Part shown: positions 36,771-44,086 of the stretch, piece by piece | Layout: every line of letters starts with the position of its first letter | How positions within the stretch are numbered: position 1 is the first letter of the stretch | NCBI RefSeq assembly: GCF_009939225.1 | Contig: NZ_JAACJR010000008.1 | Coordinates: 493,107 to 557,106 of the forward strand | Length of the DNA stretch: 64,000 nt | Direction: 5' to 3' | Origin: Sediminibacterium soli | GTDB lineage: Bacteria > Bacteroidota > Bacteroidia > Chitinophagales > Chitinophagaceae | The notes under the pieces: generated by a model | What the model was told of the DNA's origin: nothing | The model's input: the letters and a program-made list of their open reading frames with translations, nothing else | Databases searched by the model: none | Position numbers and translations under genes: made by a program

Positions 36771-37079
36771 ATATACAAGGTCTTCGTAAGCCGCCTGCAA
36801 TTCGTTGTATGAATGGTTGTCACCGGCTTTTTTTGCCTCGGACATCCCTTTTTCATAACAGGCTATTGCGGCATCACGCTCTTCCAGTTTTTCCAGTAAT
36901 TTGGCAAGATGGTAATACGATCCTACATATTCCGGAGAATCCGCCAGCACCGCTTCAAATAATCCGCGGGCCTCGGCATCTTCGCCCAATTTCAAATACT
37001 CCAGCGCCAGCGCATGACGCAGGAAATTGTCTTTCGGATTGTCTTTGAGAAATTCCTGTATACGCGCGATCTTGTCCAT
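36768..37079 (-). CDS. Small tetratricopeptide-repeat protein
   Basis: 103 residues from the ATG at 37079 (MDKIARIQEFLKDNPKDNFL). Two to three TPR helices pairs are visible: FLRHALALEYLKLGEDAEAR, YVGSYYHLAKLLEKLEERDA, AIACYEKGMSEAKKAGDN. No signal peptide, so cytosolic; a protein-binding scaffold role is typical of the fold. It lies 81 bp upstream of hutU on the same strand. The family is a common single-copy Bacteroidota protein with no assigned function. Confidence 0.85.
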   Translation of the reverse strand: MDKIARIQEFLKDNPKDNFLRHALALEYLKLGEDAEARGLFEAVLADSPEYVGSYYHLAKLLEKLEERDAAIACYEKGMSEAKKAGDNHSYNELQAAYEDLVY

Positions 37080-37088
37080 GATGGAAAA

Positions 37089-37130
37089 GTAGGGAAATTC
37101 AAAAGTAAAAAGTAAAAATTCAAAAAGAAG
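37089..37130. repeat. AT-rich word run (TTCAAAAGTAAAAAG)
   Basis: Directly upstream of the TPR gene: AAATTCAAAAGTAAAAAGTAA and ATTCAAAAAG, a degenerate repeat of a TTCAAAAGTAAAA word similar to those in other spacers. Confidence 0.4.
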
Positions 37131-37139
37131 GGCATGGGA

Positions 37140-37538
37140 ATGGTTAAAAATTGCAAAATGGGATCTGTCGTCGTGATAGTGATTAAGATTTCGCATCCGC
37201 TTCCTTCCTGCTCGTAAAAAGGACTTGCCCATTCAGTGTTTTTGATCCTAAATATTTGTGCTACCTTCGTCAAATTGGATTTTACGGAATTGAGAAACAG
37301 AATACGCGTATCGAAATATTCAAGCTTATCTCCAATGAGATACTTTTTTTTATTATTAATAGAATTCTCGAAAGCTGCTAAAATACTAAAATTCATTTTC
37401 GCATTTATATACAATTCACGACTACCTACCGGCTCCCGCATCATTCTGCGCTTATTAAATATTTTATACTTATATGAAGTATCATTTTTTGAGATGCACT
37501 CTATGAAAGAAAGCACTTCATGAGTATTTGTATCAATA
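37140..37538 (-). pseudogene. AT-rich orphan coding remnant next to the IS21-like element
   Basis: A minus-strand open frame continues from inside the mobile element (about 37756) to 36992, but only 37140-37538 looks protein-like: HIDTNTHEVLSFIECISKND, REPVGSRELYINAKMNFSIL, NNKKKYLIGDKLEYFDTRIL. It is much more AT-rich than its neighbours. The frame has no plausible start or end of its own: it opens inside the element and runs on into the TPR gene in another frame. I read it as the truncated remnant of a foreign gene cut by the element, but a chance open frame is possible. No family recognised. Confidence 0.35.
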
Positions 37539-37940
37539 TGCAAAATCCGATCGCAGAGACCCAGCTTGTCCGGTTTTGATATAGCCATGTTGTCCAGTTC
37601 AAATTGACCCATCCTGTCCGCTTTAAATTGATCCCCTTTTATTTTTCTGCAGTGATTGTTCTTCGCGTTTAAAATTGAATGACCGCGGTCATTCAATCCG
37701 CTGCTCCTGGGATTGATGTAACAACTATACTCGTATGTGCCTTGATCTGTGTGCATTGCAGCTATGTGTGATGCAGTGATGCGGCAGTGATCACAGTAGT
37801 GTATATTTAAGAGAACAGCAGTAATTGATGTTATGCTGCGACAGCGAGAGATGAACTGTAGAGATCAGAGGATTTTACGCCAGGAAAAAGGTGGGTCAGT
37901 TTGCGACGGAAAGAGTGGGTCAGTTTAATTGGATTGTGCA
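37539..37940. mobile_element. 402-bp transposase-less element with IS21-like 24-bp terminal repeat arrays
   Basis: Left end (37539-37634): four contiguous 24-bp units reading inward on the minus strand towards the TGCA tip, consensus GGGTCAATTTnAACCGGACA followed by AGAT. Right end: two clear units, 37893-37916 and 37917-37940, plus a decayed third at 37869-37892. The outermost units are inverted (TGCAAAATCCGAT on the left; TGCACAATCCAAT on the right, read from the tip). Multiple 20-25 bp terminal repeats and TG...CA tips are typical of IS21-family elements, whose istA/istB genes are absent here. No clear target duplication is visible. It is either a MITE or an internal-deletion derivative. 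Confidence 0.7.
37674..37697. repeat. Perfect 24-bp palindrome inside the IS21-like element
   Basis: Half-site ATTGAATGACCG followed by its exact reverse complement with no spacer, centred on CCGCGG. It lies in the 234-bp interior of the element. Confidence 0.8.
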
Positions 37941-37993
37941 TGTTTTTCCCGTTTTTTGCATTTCTAACCTGAAAAATGTAAAATAATTCAAAT

Positions 37994-38022
37994 CTTGTCT
38001 ATTCAATTCAATCCTATATTTG
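37994..38022 (+). promoter_or_regulatory. Predicted etfBA promoter
   Basis: CTTG (37994-37997), 17 bp, TATATTTG (38015-38022), the -7 box being a full TAnnTTTG match. A small hairpin TGGTTG-TTTATG-CAACCA follows at about 38026-38043 in the leader, before the ATG at 38061. Confidence 0.6.
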
Positions 38023-38060
38023 CAATGGTTGTTTATGCAACCAATTTATAAACAGATCAT

Positions 38061-38804
38061 ATGAAAATACTTGTCTGCGTAAGCAAAACACCCGACACCA
38101 CCTCGAAAATTGCTTTTACCAACGGCAATACCAAATTCGATGAGGCCGGTGTTCAATGGATCATCAATCCGTACGACGAATGGTACGCACTGGTTCGCGC
38201 CATCGAACTGAAAGAAAAAGATCCTTCTGTTGTACTTCATCTTGTTACCGTTGGCGGCGCCGATACCGAACCCGTGATCAGGAAAGCGCTGGCGCTCGGG
38301 GGTGATGAGGCCATACGTGTGAATGCCGACAGCAGCGACAGCTATTATATCGCGGCCCAGGTAGCCGAGATCGCAAAACAGGGTGGATACGACCTGGTAT
38401 TTACCGGTAAAGAGACCATCGACTACAACGGCTCCTCCGTTGGCGGTATGGTGGCCGAACTGACCGATGCCCCTTATATTTCCCTTGCCACCAAATTTGA
38501 ACTGAACGGAACAACGGCAACGGTTACCCGCGAGATCGAAGGCGGCGAGGAGGTAGCGGAAATAAATCTCCCATTAGTGGTAAGCTGCCAGAAAGGCGTG
38601 GCCGAACAGCGCATCCCCAATATGCGCGGCATCATGGCTGCCCGCACCAAACCCCTGAAAGTAGTTGAGCCCGCAGCCATAGAACCACTGACCAATGTGG
38701 TAAGCTACGAACTGCCACCAGCCAAAGCCGGCGTTAAACTTGTCAGCCCGGATAATGTGGCGGAACTGGTAAGGTTACTGCATGAGGAAGCCAAGGCGAT
38801 TTAG
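38061..38804 (+). CDS. etfB: Electron transfer flavoprotein, beta subunit
   Basis: 247 residues. ETF is a soluble FAD/AMP heterodimer that takes electrons from acyl-CoA and related dehydrogenases and passes them to ETF:quinone oxidoreductase. Typical beta-subunit motifs: ILVCVSKTPDTTSKIAFTNG, WIINPYDEWYALVRAIELKE, VVLHLVTVGGADTEPVIRKA, YDLVFTGKETIDYNGSSVGG (AMP-binding region), and the recognition loop VSCQKGVAEQRIPNMRGIMA. It precedes etfA with an unusually long, repeat-filled 102-bp spacer. Confidence 0.95.
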   Translation: MKILVCVSKTPDTTSKIAFTNGNTKFDEAGVQWIINPYDEWYALVRAIELKEKDPSVVLHLVTVGGADTEPVIRKALALGGDEAIRVNADSSDSYYIAAQVAEIAKQGGYDLVFTGKETIDYNGSSVGGMVAELTDAPYISLATKFELNGTTATVTREIEGGEEVAEINLPLVVSCQKGVAEQRIPNMRGIMAARTKPLKVVEPAAIEPLTNVVSYELPPAKAGVKLVSPDNVAELVRLLHEEAKAI

Positions 38805-38808
38805 AAGG

Positions 38809-38905
38809 TCAAACGTGAAACGTGAGACGTGAGACGAAAAAAGAACGAATCGCAAAAACAGTATTGTCATTTTCAAATTTTCAAATCTTCAAATTTTCAA
38901 ATTAC
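38809..38905. repeat. Word repeats between etfB and etfA (CGTGAGA and TTTTCAAA words)
   Basis: Two different near-tandem runs sit in the spacer: GTGAAACGTGAGACGTGAGA at 38815-38834, then TTTTCAAATTTTCAAATC and a second TTCAAATTTTCAAATTA ending 2 bp before the etfA ATG. Words of the second run recur in the lon-porQ spacer at 50955-50990 and 51105-51152. Confidence 0.75.
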
Positions 38906-38906
38906 C

Positions 38907-39866
38907 ATGATCCTCATATTCACCGACCAATCCGACGGTCATATCAAAAAATCTTCTTACGAGGTACTTACCTACGGTGCAAAGCTGGCGGAACAGCTTG
39001 GCACAACTGCCGAAGCACTGGTACTGGGAACTGTACAGGACGATCTTGCCGCACTGGGCAGGTATGGCGTGAAGAAAGTACACCAGGCAGCCAACGAAGC
39101 CTTCAACCACCTCGATGCGCAGGTATATGCCAAAGCGATCGCCGATGCGGTTACACAAACAGGTGCCGATATCGTGATCTTTTCGCACAACCAGACGGGA
39201 AAAGCAGTTGCCGCACGTGTGGCGGTAAGACTGAAGGCCGGCATCGTTGCAGGCGCCAACGCGCTGCCCGATACCAGCAATGGTTTTACCGTTCGCAAAA
39301 GCGTATTCTCGGGTAAAGCATTTGCCAATGTAAGTATTACCAGCCCCGTAAAAGTGATCTCGCTGAACCCCAACAGTTATCATGTCACCGAAGGAACAGG
39401 CACGGCGGAAGTAACGGCGCTGGCTATCCAGCCCGAAACATCCAGGGTAAAAATAACAGCGGTGAACAAGGTAAGCGGCGAAGTGCCCTTAACCGAAGCC
39501 GATGTGGTGGTAAGCGGTGGCCGCGGATTGAAAGGTCCGGAGAACTGGAACCTGGTAACCGACCTTGCACATGTATTGCATGCCGCAACCGCCTGCAGCC
39601 GTCCCGTGGCCGATGCGCACTGGCGCCCGCACCACGAGCATGTAGGACAAACCGGCATCCAGATCGCACCCAATCTCTATATCGCCATCGGTATTTCAGG
39701 TGCCATCCAGCATCTTGCCGGTGTTAACCGCAGCAAGGTCATCGTTGTCATCAACAAAGACCCCGAAGCCCCTTTCTTCAAAGCCGCCGACTACGGCATC
39801 GTAGGCGATGCATTTGAAGTGGTGCCAAAACTGACGGAGGAAATCAGGAAGCTTAAGGCAATGTAA
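38907..39866 (+). CDS. etfA: Electron transfer flavoprotein, alpha subunit
   Basis: 319 residues from the ATG at 38907 (MILIFTDQSDGHIKKSSYEV). An ATG at 38829 would place the word repeat inside the protein and is rejected. The C-terminal FAD domain is clear: VVVSGGRGLKGPENWNLVTD, RPVADAHWRPHHEHVGQTGI (usual 'GQTG' motif), LYIAIGISGAIQHLAGVNRS and VVINKDPEAPFFKAADYGIV. It pairs with EtfB as the electron carrier between dehydrogenases and the quinone pool. The gene start lies directly against the TTTTCAAA word run. Confidence 0.95.
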   Translation: MILIFTDQSDGHIKKSSYEVLTYGAKLAEQLGTTAEALVLGTVQDDLAALGRYGVKKVHQAANEAFNHLDAQVYAKAIADAVTQTGADIVIFSHNQTGKAVAARVAVRLKAGIVAGANALPDTSNGFTVRKSVFSGKAFANVSITSPVKVISLNPNSYHVTEGTGTAEVTALAIQPETSRVKITAVNKVSGEVPLTEADVVVSGGRGLKGPENWNLVTDLAHVLHAATACSRPVADAHWRPHHEHVGQTGIQIAPNLYIAIGISGAIQHLAGVNRSKVIVVINKDPEAPFFKAADYGIVGDAFEVVPKLTEEIRKLKAM

Positions 39867-39974
39867 AACAGGTGAACAAGAAGCAGGGAACAGACGAGCA
39901 ATTGATCAGTTAAGCCTTTTCTCAATCCCAAATCCGATCACCTGTTCATCTGTTCCCTGCTCCTTGTTCCTTGC
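39867..39974. repeat. Word-type inverted repeat, GAACAGATGAACAAG family (locus 2)
   Basis: Arms 39874-39893 and 39950-39969 pair with one mismatch over 20 bp. The loop contains GAGCAATTGATC and AAATCCGATCA, which are shared with locus 3 on the other side of the cupin gene, so 2 and 3 belong to one subfamily. Confidence 0.8.
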
Positions 39975-40310
39975 TCATCTGCTCCCCAACTCCCTATAGT
40001 CTTCTCTCACCGGACTGAACACATCCAGCAGTTTGCAGTCTGTAATGGCCAGGCCGGAATGCCGTATATGGGAAGGGATCACGATCACGGTGCCGGGACC
40101 GAAACGCAGCGGCTCTCCGTCTACCGTAAGCTGAAACTCACCCTCCAGTACATGCGCCACCTGCTCGTGCGGGTGCGAATGTTCCGGCAGGGATGCACCC
40201 GCTTTTACATCGAGATAGGAAAAAGTCATGTTATCGGTATGAATAAACCGCGCGGCATAGCCGGGGCAGATTTCTTTGGGGGTGATGGAATGGAGGTTGA
40301 TTTTGGGCAT
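39975..40310 (-). CDS. Cupin-domain protein
   Basis: 111 residues from the ATG at 40310 (MPKINLHSITPKEICPGYAA). A single conserved beta-barrel: cupin motif 1 SLPEHSHPHEQVAHVLEGEF with metal-binding histidines and Glu, motif 2 GPGTVIVIPSHIRHSGLAIT. Small cupins may be dioxygenases, isomerases or simple binding proteins; nothing here decides. The gene stands alone, with its two flanks made of copies of the same repeat subfamily (39867-39974 and 40325-40450), which may mean that gene and repeats moved together. Confidence 0.85.
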   Translation of the reverse strand: MPKINLHSITPKEICPGYAARFIHTDNMTFSYLDVKAGASLPEHSHPHEQVAHVLEGEFQLTVDGEPLRFGPGTVIVIPSHIRHSGLAITDCKLLDVFSPVREDYRELGSR

Positions 40311-40324
40311 GATGGTGGCGTTTA

Positions 40325-40450
40325 GCGGGGGATACTGAACAGATGAGCAAGGAACAAAGAACAGAGGAGCAATTGATCGGATAGGAATTTTCTCGATCTC
40401 AAATCCGATCATCTGATCCTTGCTCCTTGTTCCTTGCTCATCTGTTCCCA
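40325..40450. repeat. Word-type inverted repeat, GAACAGATGAACAAG family (locus 3)
   Basis: Arms 40337-40357 and 40427-40447 are perfect 21-bp inverted copies (GAACAGATGAGCAAGGAACA and one more base). The loop shares GAGCAATTGATC and AAATCCGATCA with locus 2. Confidence 0.85.
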
Positions 40451-40473
40451 TTAATTGGTATTTGATCAAACAC

Positions 40474-40508
40474 AAAAAAGGCACCCCCTATACGGTGGTG
40501 CCTTTTTA
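40474..40508 (-). terminator. Intrinsic terminator after yceI
   Basis: AAAAAGGCACC / GGTGCCTTTTT, 11-bp stem (40475-40485, 40497-40507). T-runs on both strands make it bidirectional, serving the YceI gene on the minus strand. Confidence 0.85.
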
Positions 40509-40529
40509 TCGTTGTTATACACGAAAAGT

Positions 40530-41072
40530 TTATTTATTGGCAAAAAGATGCGCAGCGATCTCAACACCATAGGGTCTTTTGCTGAAAGGCGCTGAATCCA
40601 ACGTGAAATAGGCTTCGGCGAACAGTTTTCCGTCTTTCAGTCCACGCACTTTAACAGGGAAGCTGAGTGGGAAAGCAACGCCTTTCACCAGCAGGTTACC
40701 GCTTACCTGTGCCACATTGTCGGAAGTATAGTTTACGCTGGTCACATCGTAAGTAGCTTCGCCAAACTGGGCCACATCAAAGAAATCGGCAGATTTCAGG
40801 TGGTTCTCCAGTCTTTCGCCGGAGCCGTCGGTTGGTTTGATGGTGGTCAGATCGAACACCAGTTTACCGCCTGTGATCTTTCCGTTATCAATTGAAACGG
40901 AGCCGCTTTTCAGCATCACGGTACCCGGGTGGTAACGGTTATCGGCCGAACCGGACCAGTCTACCTTGCTTTTTGCCAGATCCACAGTGTACGAATCGGC
41001 AAATTTACCCGAGAAGGAAAAAACGCCGGCGGAAGCTGCCAGCAACGCGGCTGCGAGGAATACTTTCTTCAT
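40530..41072 (-). CDS. YceI-family periplasmic lipid-binding-like protein
   Basis: 180 residues with a signal peptide (MKKVFLAAALLAASAGVFSF). The YceI lipocalin-like fold is recognisable in YTVDLAKSKVDWSGSADN, SVSIDNGKITGGKLVFDLTT, LENHLKSADFFDVAQFGEAT and SGNLLVKGVAFPLSFPVKV, and the usual ending DSAPFSKRPYGVEIAAHLF. Family members bind isoprenoid quinones or related lipids in the periplasm. Single gene with its own terminator. Confidence 0.92.
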   Translation of the reverse strand: MKKVFLAAALLAASAGVFSFSGKFADSYTVDLAKSKVDWSGSADNRYHPGTVMLKSGSVSIDNGKITGGKLVFDLTTIKPTDGSGERLENHLKSADFFDVAQFGEATYDVTSVNYTSDNVAQVSGNLLVKGVAFPLSFPVKVRGLKDGKLFAEAYFTLDSAPFSKRPYGVEIAAHLFANK

Positions 41073-41182
41073 AAAATGAATGGTTTATTTTTTAGTCGGT
41101 TAAAAATACGGAACTTCCGCAAATGCGGGTCAATGTTACAACAATAATGCCAGATACGGGAATTTCTACCAAAGGTTTCCTT

Positions 41183-41190
41183 TATCTTCG
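41183..41190 (+). promoter_or_regulatory. Predicted -7 box of sucC promoter
   Basis: TATCTTCG, the common TAnnTTCG variant, 20 bp before the sucC ATG. Confidence 0.45.
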
Positions 41191-41210
41191 CGGGCAAATC
41201 TATTTTCTCC

Positions 41211-42422
41211 ATGAACCTGCATGAATACCAAGCGAAAGAGCTGCTGAAAAAATACAATGTACCCGTACAGGAAGGCATTGCTGTTGACACCGTTATGGCT
41301 GCCGAAGAGGCTTACCGCCAGATAAAGACCCAGACCGGGAACAATTTTGCAGTGATCAAGGCGCAGATACATGCGGGTGGCCGTGGCAAAGGCAAAATAG
41401 AAGGCACCGAACAGCGCGGTGTGGCCGTGGCCAAAAGTCTGGAAGACGCCAGCAACATTGCCAAAAATATACTCGGCGGCACCCTGATTACCATACAAAC
41501 CGGCGCCGCGGGCAAGAAAGTAAACAAGATACTGGTGGCACAGGATGTGTATTATCCCGGCCCCAATCCCGTTAAAGAATTTTACCTCTCCATACTTCTC
41601 GACCGCTCCAAAGGTCAGAACGTGATCATGTACAGCACCGAAGGCGGTATGGACATCGAAGAAGTGGCTCACAATACCCCCGACAAAATATTCAAGGAAT
41701 GGGTGCATCCCGGCGGCGGCCTGCTGGGTTTCCAGGCAAGAAAGATCGCTTTTAACCTGGGACTGAGCGGTGAAGCTTTCAAGAGCTGTGTGAAATTCGT
41801 TACCAGCCTGTACAATGCCTATGTAGGCCTGGATTGCGGCATGCTGGAGATCAACCCGCTGTTCAAAACAAGCGACGAAAAGATCATTGCGGTGGACTGT
41901 AAAATGAACATCGATGACAACGCACTGATGCGTCATGCAGATACTGCCGCTCTCCGCGACGTTACCGAAGAAGATCCCACCGAAGTGGAAGCGGGACAAT
42001 ACAACCTCAACTTTGTAAAACTCGACGGTAACGTAGGCTGTATGGTGAACGGCGCCGGCCTGGCGATGGCCACCATGGATATGATCAAACTCAGCGGCGG
42101 CGAACCCGCCAACTTCCTCGACGTGGGTGGTTCTGCAAATGCCCAGACAGTGGAAGCCGGTTTCCGCATCATCCTGAAAGATCCCAATGTAAAAGCGATC
42201 CTGATCAATATCTTCGGAGGTATCGTTCGTTGTGACAGGGTTGCGGCAGGTGTGATCGAAGCCTATAACAAACTCGGCAATATCGATATCCCGATCATCG
42301 TTCGCTTACAGGGCACCAACGCCACCGAAGCCAAAAAACTGATCGACGAAAGCGGACTGAAAGTGCAATCCGCCATACTCCTCAGCGAAGCCGCCGATCT
42401 GGTGAAGAAAGCGGTGGCGTGA
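41211..42422 (+). CDS. sucC: Succinate--CoA ligase (ADP-forming), beta subunit
   Basis: 403 residues. The beta subunit carries the ATP-grasp nucleotide-binding half of the TCA-cycle enzyme that makes ATP from succinyl-Co[21 protein letters not shown] is the classic start; [16 protein letters not shown] binds nucleotide; the C-terminal lobe has [20 protein letters not shown] and [21 protein letters not shown] complete, normal-length gene. The alpha-subunit gene sucD is not adjacent, so the two subunits are encoded apart, as is frequent in Bacteroidota. Confidence 0.96.
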   Translation: MNLHEYQAKELLKKYNVPVQEGIAVDTVMAAEEAYRQIKTQTGNNFAVIKAQIHAGGRGKGKIEGTEQRGVAVAKSLEDASNIAKNILGGTLITIQTGAAGKKVNKILVAQDVYYPGPNPVKEFYLSILLDRSKGQNVIMYSTEGGMDIEEVAHNTPDKIFKEWVHPGGGLLGFQARKIAFNLGLSGEAFKSCVKFVTSLYNAYVGLDCGMLEINPLFKTSDEKIIAVDCKMNIDDNALMRHADTAALRDVTEEDPTEVEAGQYNLNFVKLDGNVGCMVNGAGLAMATMDMIKLSGGEPANFLDVGGSANAQTVEAGFRIILKDPNVKAILINIFGGIVRCDRVAAGVIEAYNKLGNIDIPIIVRLQGTNATEAKKLIDESGLKVQSAILLSEAADLVKKAVA

Positions 42423-42429
42423 GAAAACA

Positions 42430-42580
42430 CATGAGTGAATGTGAGTTGTCGTGAGTCAACGTGAGTGCAAAATATAAGAAAGAGGCAAAAACAAGGTGTT
42501 TTTGCCTCTTTCTTATGCTACAACTGTATCTTTCGGGTTAGACAACTCACGTTGACTCACCTCGCACGATTCTCACCTCA
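42430..42580. repeat. Word-type inverted repeat around the sucC terminator (GTGAGTCAACGTGAGT)
   Basis: GTGAGTCAACGTGAGT (42451-42466) and ACTCACGTTGACTCAC (42545-42560) are perfect 16-bp inverted copies, flanking a normal terminator. The right arm runs into the last codons of the SprT-like gene. Confidence 0.8.
42474..42516. terminator. Bidirectional terminator between sucC and the SprT-like gene
   Basis: A perfect 19-bp stem (42474-42492 with 42498-42516, loop AAGGT) of the form AAAGAGGCAAAAAC / GTTTTTGCCTCTTT. Purine-rich and pyrimidine-rich sides work in both directions. Confidence 0.85.
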
Positions 42581-43182
42581 CTAACCGGGCTGAACGTATA
42601 CCGATACCCTGTCTTCACCTCCACGCATTCGTACCGTTTTCTGCGTTTGGGGCCTTTGCGGAATAGACGGCCATCGTCCATTTGAAATAGGGCGCCTTCG
42701 GGGAGTTCTGCTACGGGCAGGTAACCTTCTTTTTTGTGCAGGTCGTATCTGCGCAGTACCAGCAACAGGTCGGTTTCGCCGTTGGCGGTTGCTGCGGGAT
42801 TGATGATGGATTTACGCAGGGCCCGTTCAATTTCGGCCGGGAATACCTGCTGCTGTACAAAATCCACCAGCAGCGAGCTGTAGCAGTGCTTCCATTCGGT
42901 GCCATGCGCCTCTACCCTGTTGCGGAATTGTTCGAATACCAGCAGGTGGGCCAGCTCATGCAGCAGCGTGATCAGGAATTCGTATTTGTTGAGATTGCCA
43001 TTGATGCTGATGCGGTGGTTGCCGCCCCGGCCCGCATGCCGGTAATCGCCCAGCACCGACCTGCGCTCCTTTGTAATGGTCAGGTGCACCTTGTAGTGAT
43101 CCAGGTACTGCGCCACCTGGTCGAAACTGCCTTCGGGCAGGAACTTCACCAGGGCATGCATAGGATGTTCTGAAACAGGCAT
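42547..43182 (-). CDS. SprT-like zinc metalloprotease-domain protein
   Basis: 211 residues from the ATG at 43182, which shares one base with the upstream stop (TAATG). The zinc motif HELAHLLVFEQFRNRVEAHG holds HExxH plus a third histidine (EAHGTEWKH). The C-terminal third (GALFQMDDGRLFRKGPKRRK, RYECVEVKTGYRYTFSP) resembles the beta-strand tail seen in SprT-like proteins. Eukaryotic relatives cut DNA-protein crosslinks; bacterial roles are not settled. The last nine codons (VRIVRGEST) are spelled by the right arm of a word repeat, so the C-terminus has been altered by it. Confidence 0.85.
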   Translation of the reverse strand: MPVSEHPMHALVKFLPEGSFDQVAQYLDHYKVHLTITKERRSVLGDYRHAGRGGNHRISINGNLNKYEFLITLLHELAHLLVFEQFRNRVEAHGTEWKHCYSSLLVDFVQQQVFPAEIERALRKSIINPAATANGETDLLLVLRRYDLHKKEGYLPVAELPEGALFQMDDGRLFRKGPKRRKRYECVEVKTGYRYTFSPVSEVRIVRGEST

Positions 43183-43574
43183 TATTTTTTCCGGTTCATC
43201 CGTAAAGCGGTACGCACTTCGATCCAAGTGTAGAGGGAATAAAGTCCCATCCCGATATAGATCGCAGGTGCATTGCGTTTTTCACGCACCACTATGAGGT
43301 AGATAAAAAAAGCTGCGGCCAGCAGGAGCAGTTTCAGCAGCGAACCCGCCATCATCCCCCTGATTACTGCATTGGGATTGGCTTTGGCGATATTCCTGTT
43401 CAGCAAATACAGGTTTGCCGCAGTGATAACAAAGAGCAAAAGATTGGTTACGATCACCACCTGTGCATCGATGCCCGCACCCTGCAGTCTGCCGCTGAAA
43501 ACAACGCACAGCACGGTAAACAGGATAAACAGCGCCAGCAAAGGTCTTATGGTCTGAAAAAAATGGGCGTTCAT
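43182..43574 (-). CDS. Small four-helix membrane protein
   Basis: 130 residues with four membrane segments: IRPLLALFILFTVLCVVFSG, AQVVIVTNLLLFVITAANLY, VIRGMMAGSLLKLLLLAAAF with FIYLIVV, and IYIGMGLYSLYTWIEV. The C-terminus is basic (RMNRKK), so it probably faces the cytoplasm. The stop overlaps the SprT-like start by one base, so the two are translationally coupled. The size and topology recall small AtpI-like proteins, but no ATP synthase gene is near and I do not assign it. Function unknown. Confidence 0.7.
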   Translation of the reverse strand: MNAHFFQTIRPLLALFILFTVLCVVFSGRLQGAGIDAQVVIVTNLLLFVITAANLYLLNRNIAKANPNAVIRGMMAGSLLKLLLLAAAFFIYLIVVREKRNAPAIYIGMGLYSLYTWIEVRTALRMNRKK

Positions 43575-43604
43575 GCAGCAGGGGTTTGGGTAACAGGCAG
43601 CGTG

Positions 43605-44000
43605 TCAGTCGTTGGAAGTCTCTGTCTTCGGTACCTTCAAGGGTATGGTATCCAGTTGAGAGGGGGTATTTCCGGTGAGTACTTTTTTTACGCTTTCCAG
43701 GTATTGCTCCTTGTATTTGATGGCCTGCTCAAGTGAATCGGTGCGGATCTTGAGCACCTGCAGCGCCGTGCGGCTTTCGCGGGTGCCATAACCCGGTATA
43801 TAGTATTTCAGCGGCGAAAAAGCGATCAGCGCAATCGTCAGTCCCACCAGCAATACGAACACCGTGCTCAGGCCGATATATACACTCAGACGTGAAAGCC
43901 GGAAAGTGACCACCTCCTCGTACGTATCATCGTTCATCACCACCAGGCGGTAGCTGTTGCGGAGCCGTTTCAGCGTATTATTGATCTCTATATTTGCCAT
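43605..44000 (-). CDS. Membrane-anchored protein like the N-terminal part of M23 peptidases
   Basis: 131 residues: a cytoplasmic head (ANIEINNTLKRLRNSYRLVV, MNDDTYEEVVTFRLSRLSV), one membrane segment (YIGLSTVFVLLVGLTIALIA), then FSPLKYYIPGYGTRESRTAL and a short coiled region (LKIRTDSLEQAIKYKEQYLE). The same opening is found on Bacteroidota M23 metallopeptidases, but here the chain stops before any peptidase domain. It may be a full-length member of a short family that binds cell-wall machinery, or a truncated gene. The downstream genes follow within 30 bp on the same strand. Confidence 0.7.
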   Translation of the reverse strand: MANIEINNTLKRLRNSYRLVVMNDDTYEEVVTFRLSRLSVYIGLSTVFVLLVGLTIALIAFSPLKYYIPGYGTRESRTALQVLKIRTDSLEQAIKYKEQYLESVKKVLTGNTPSQLDTIPLKVPKTETSND

Positions 44001-44068
44001 TTTGTTAAATCGGGTTAAAGGTAATGCGCAAACACTGTTCCCGAAACCCCGCTATGAAGAAATAACTG

Positions 44069-44076
44069 TATTTTTA
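44069..44076 (+). promoter_or_regulatory. Possible -7 box of the porW-like gene
   Basis: TATTTTTA (one mismatch to TAnnTTTG), about 11 bp before the ATG at 44087. Confidence 0.3.
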
Positions 44077-44086
44077 GTCACTTTTT

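Noticed and set aside
36992..37756. A 254-residue intact gene
   Set aside because: The frame starts inside the IS21-like element and finishes inside the TPR gene in a different frame. At most the middle is a remnant.
38829..38906. Longer start for etfA
   Set aside because: The extension is coded by TTTTCAAA words. EtfA proteins begin near MILIFTDQ.
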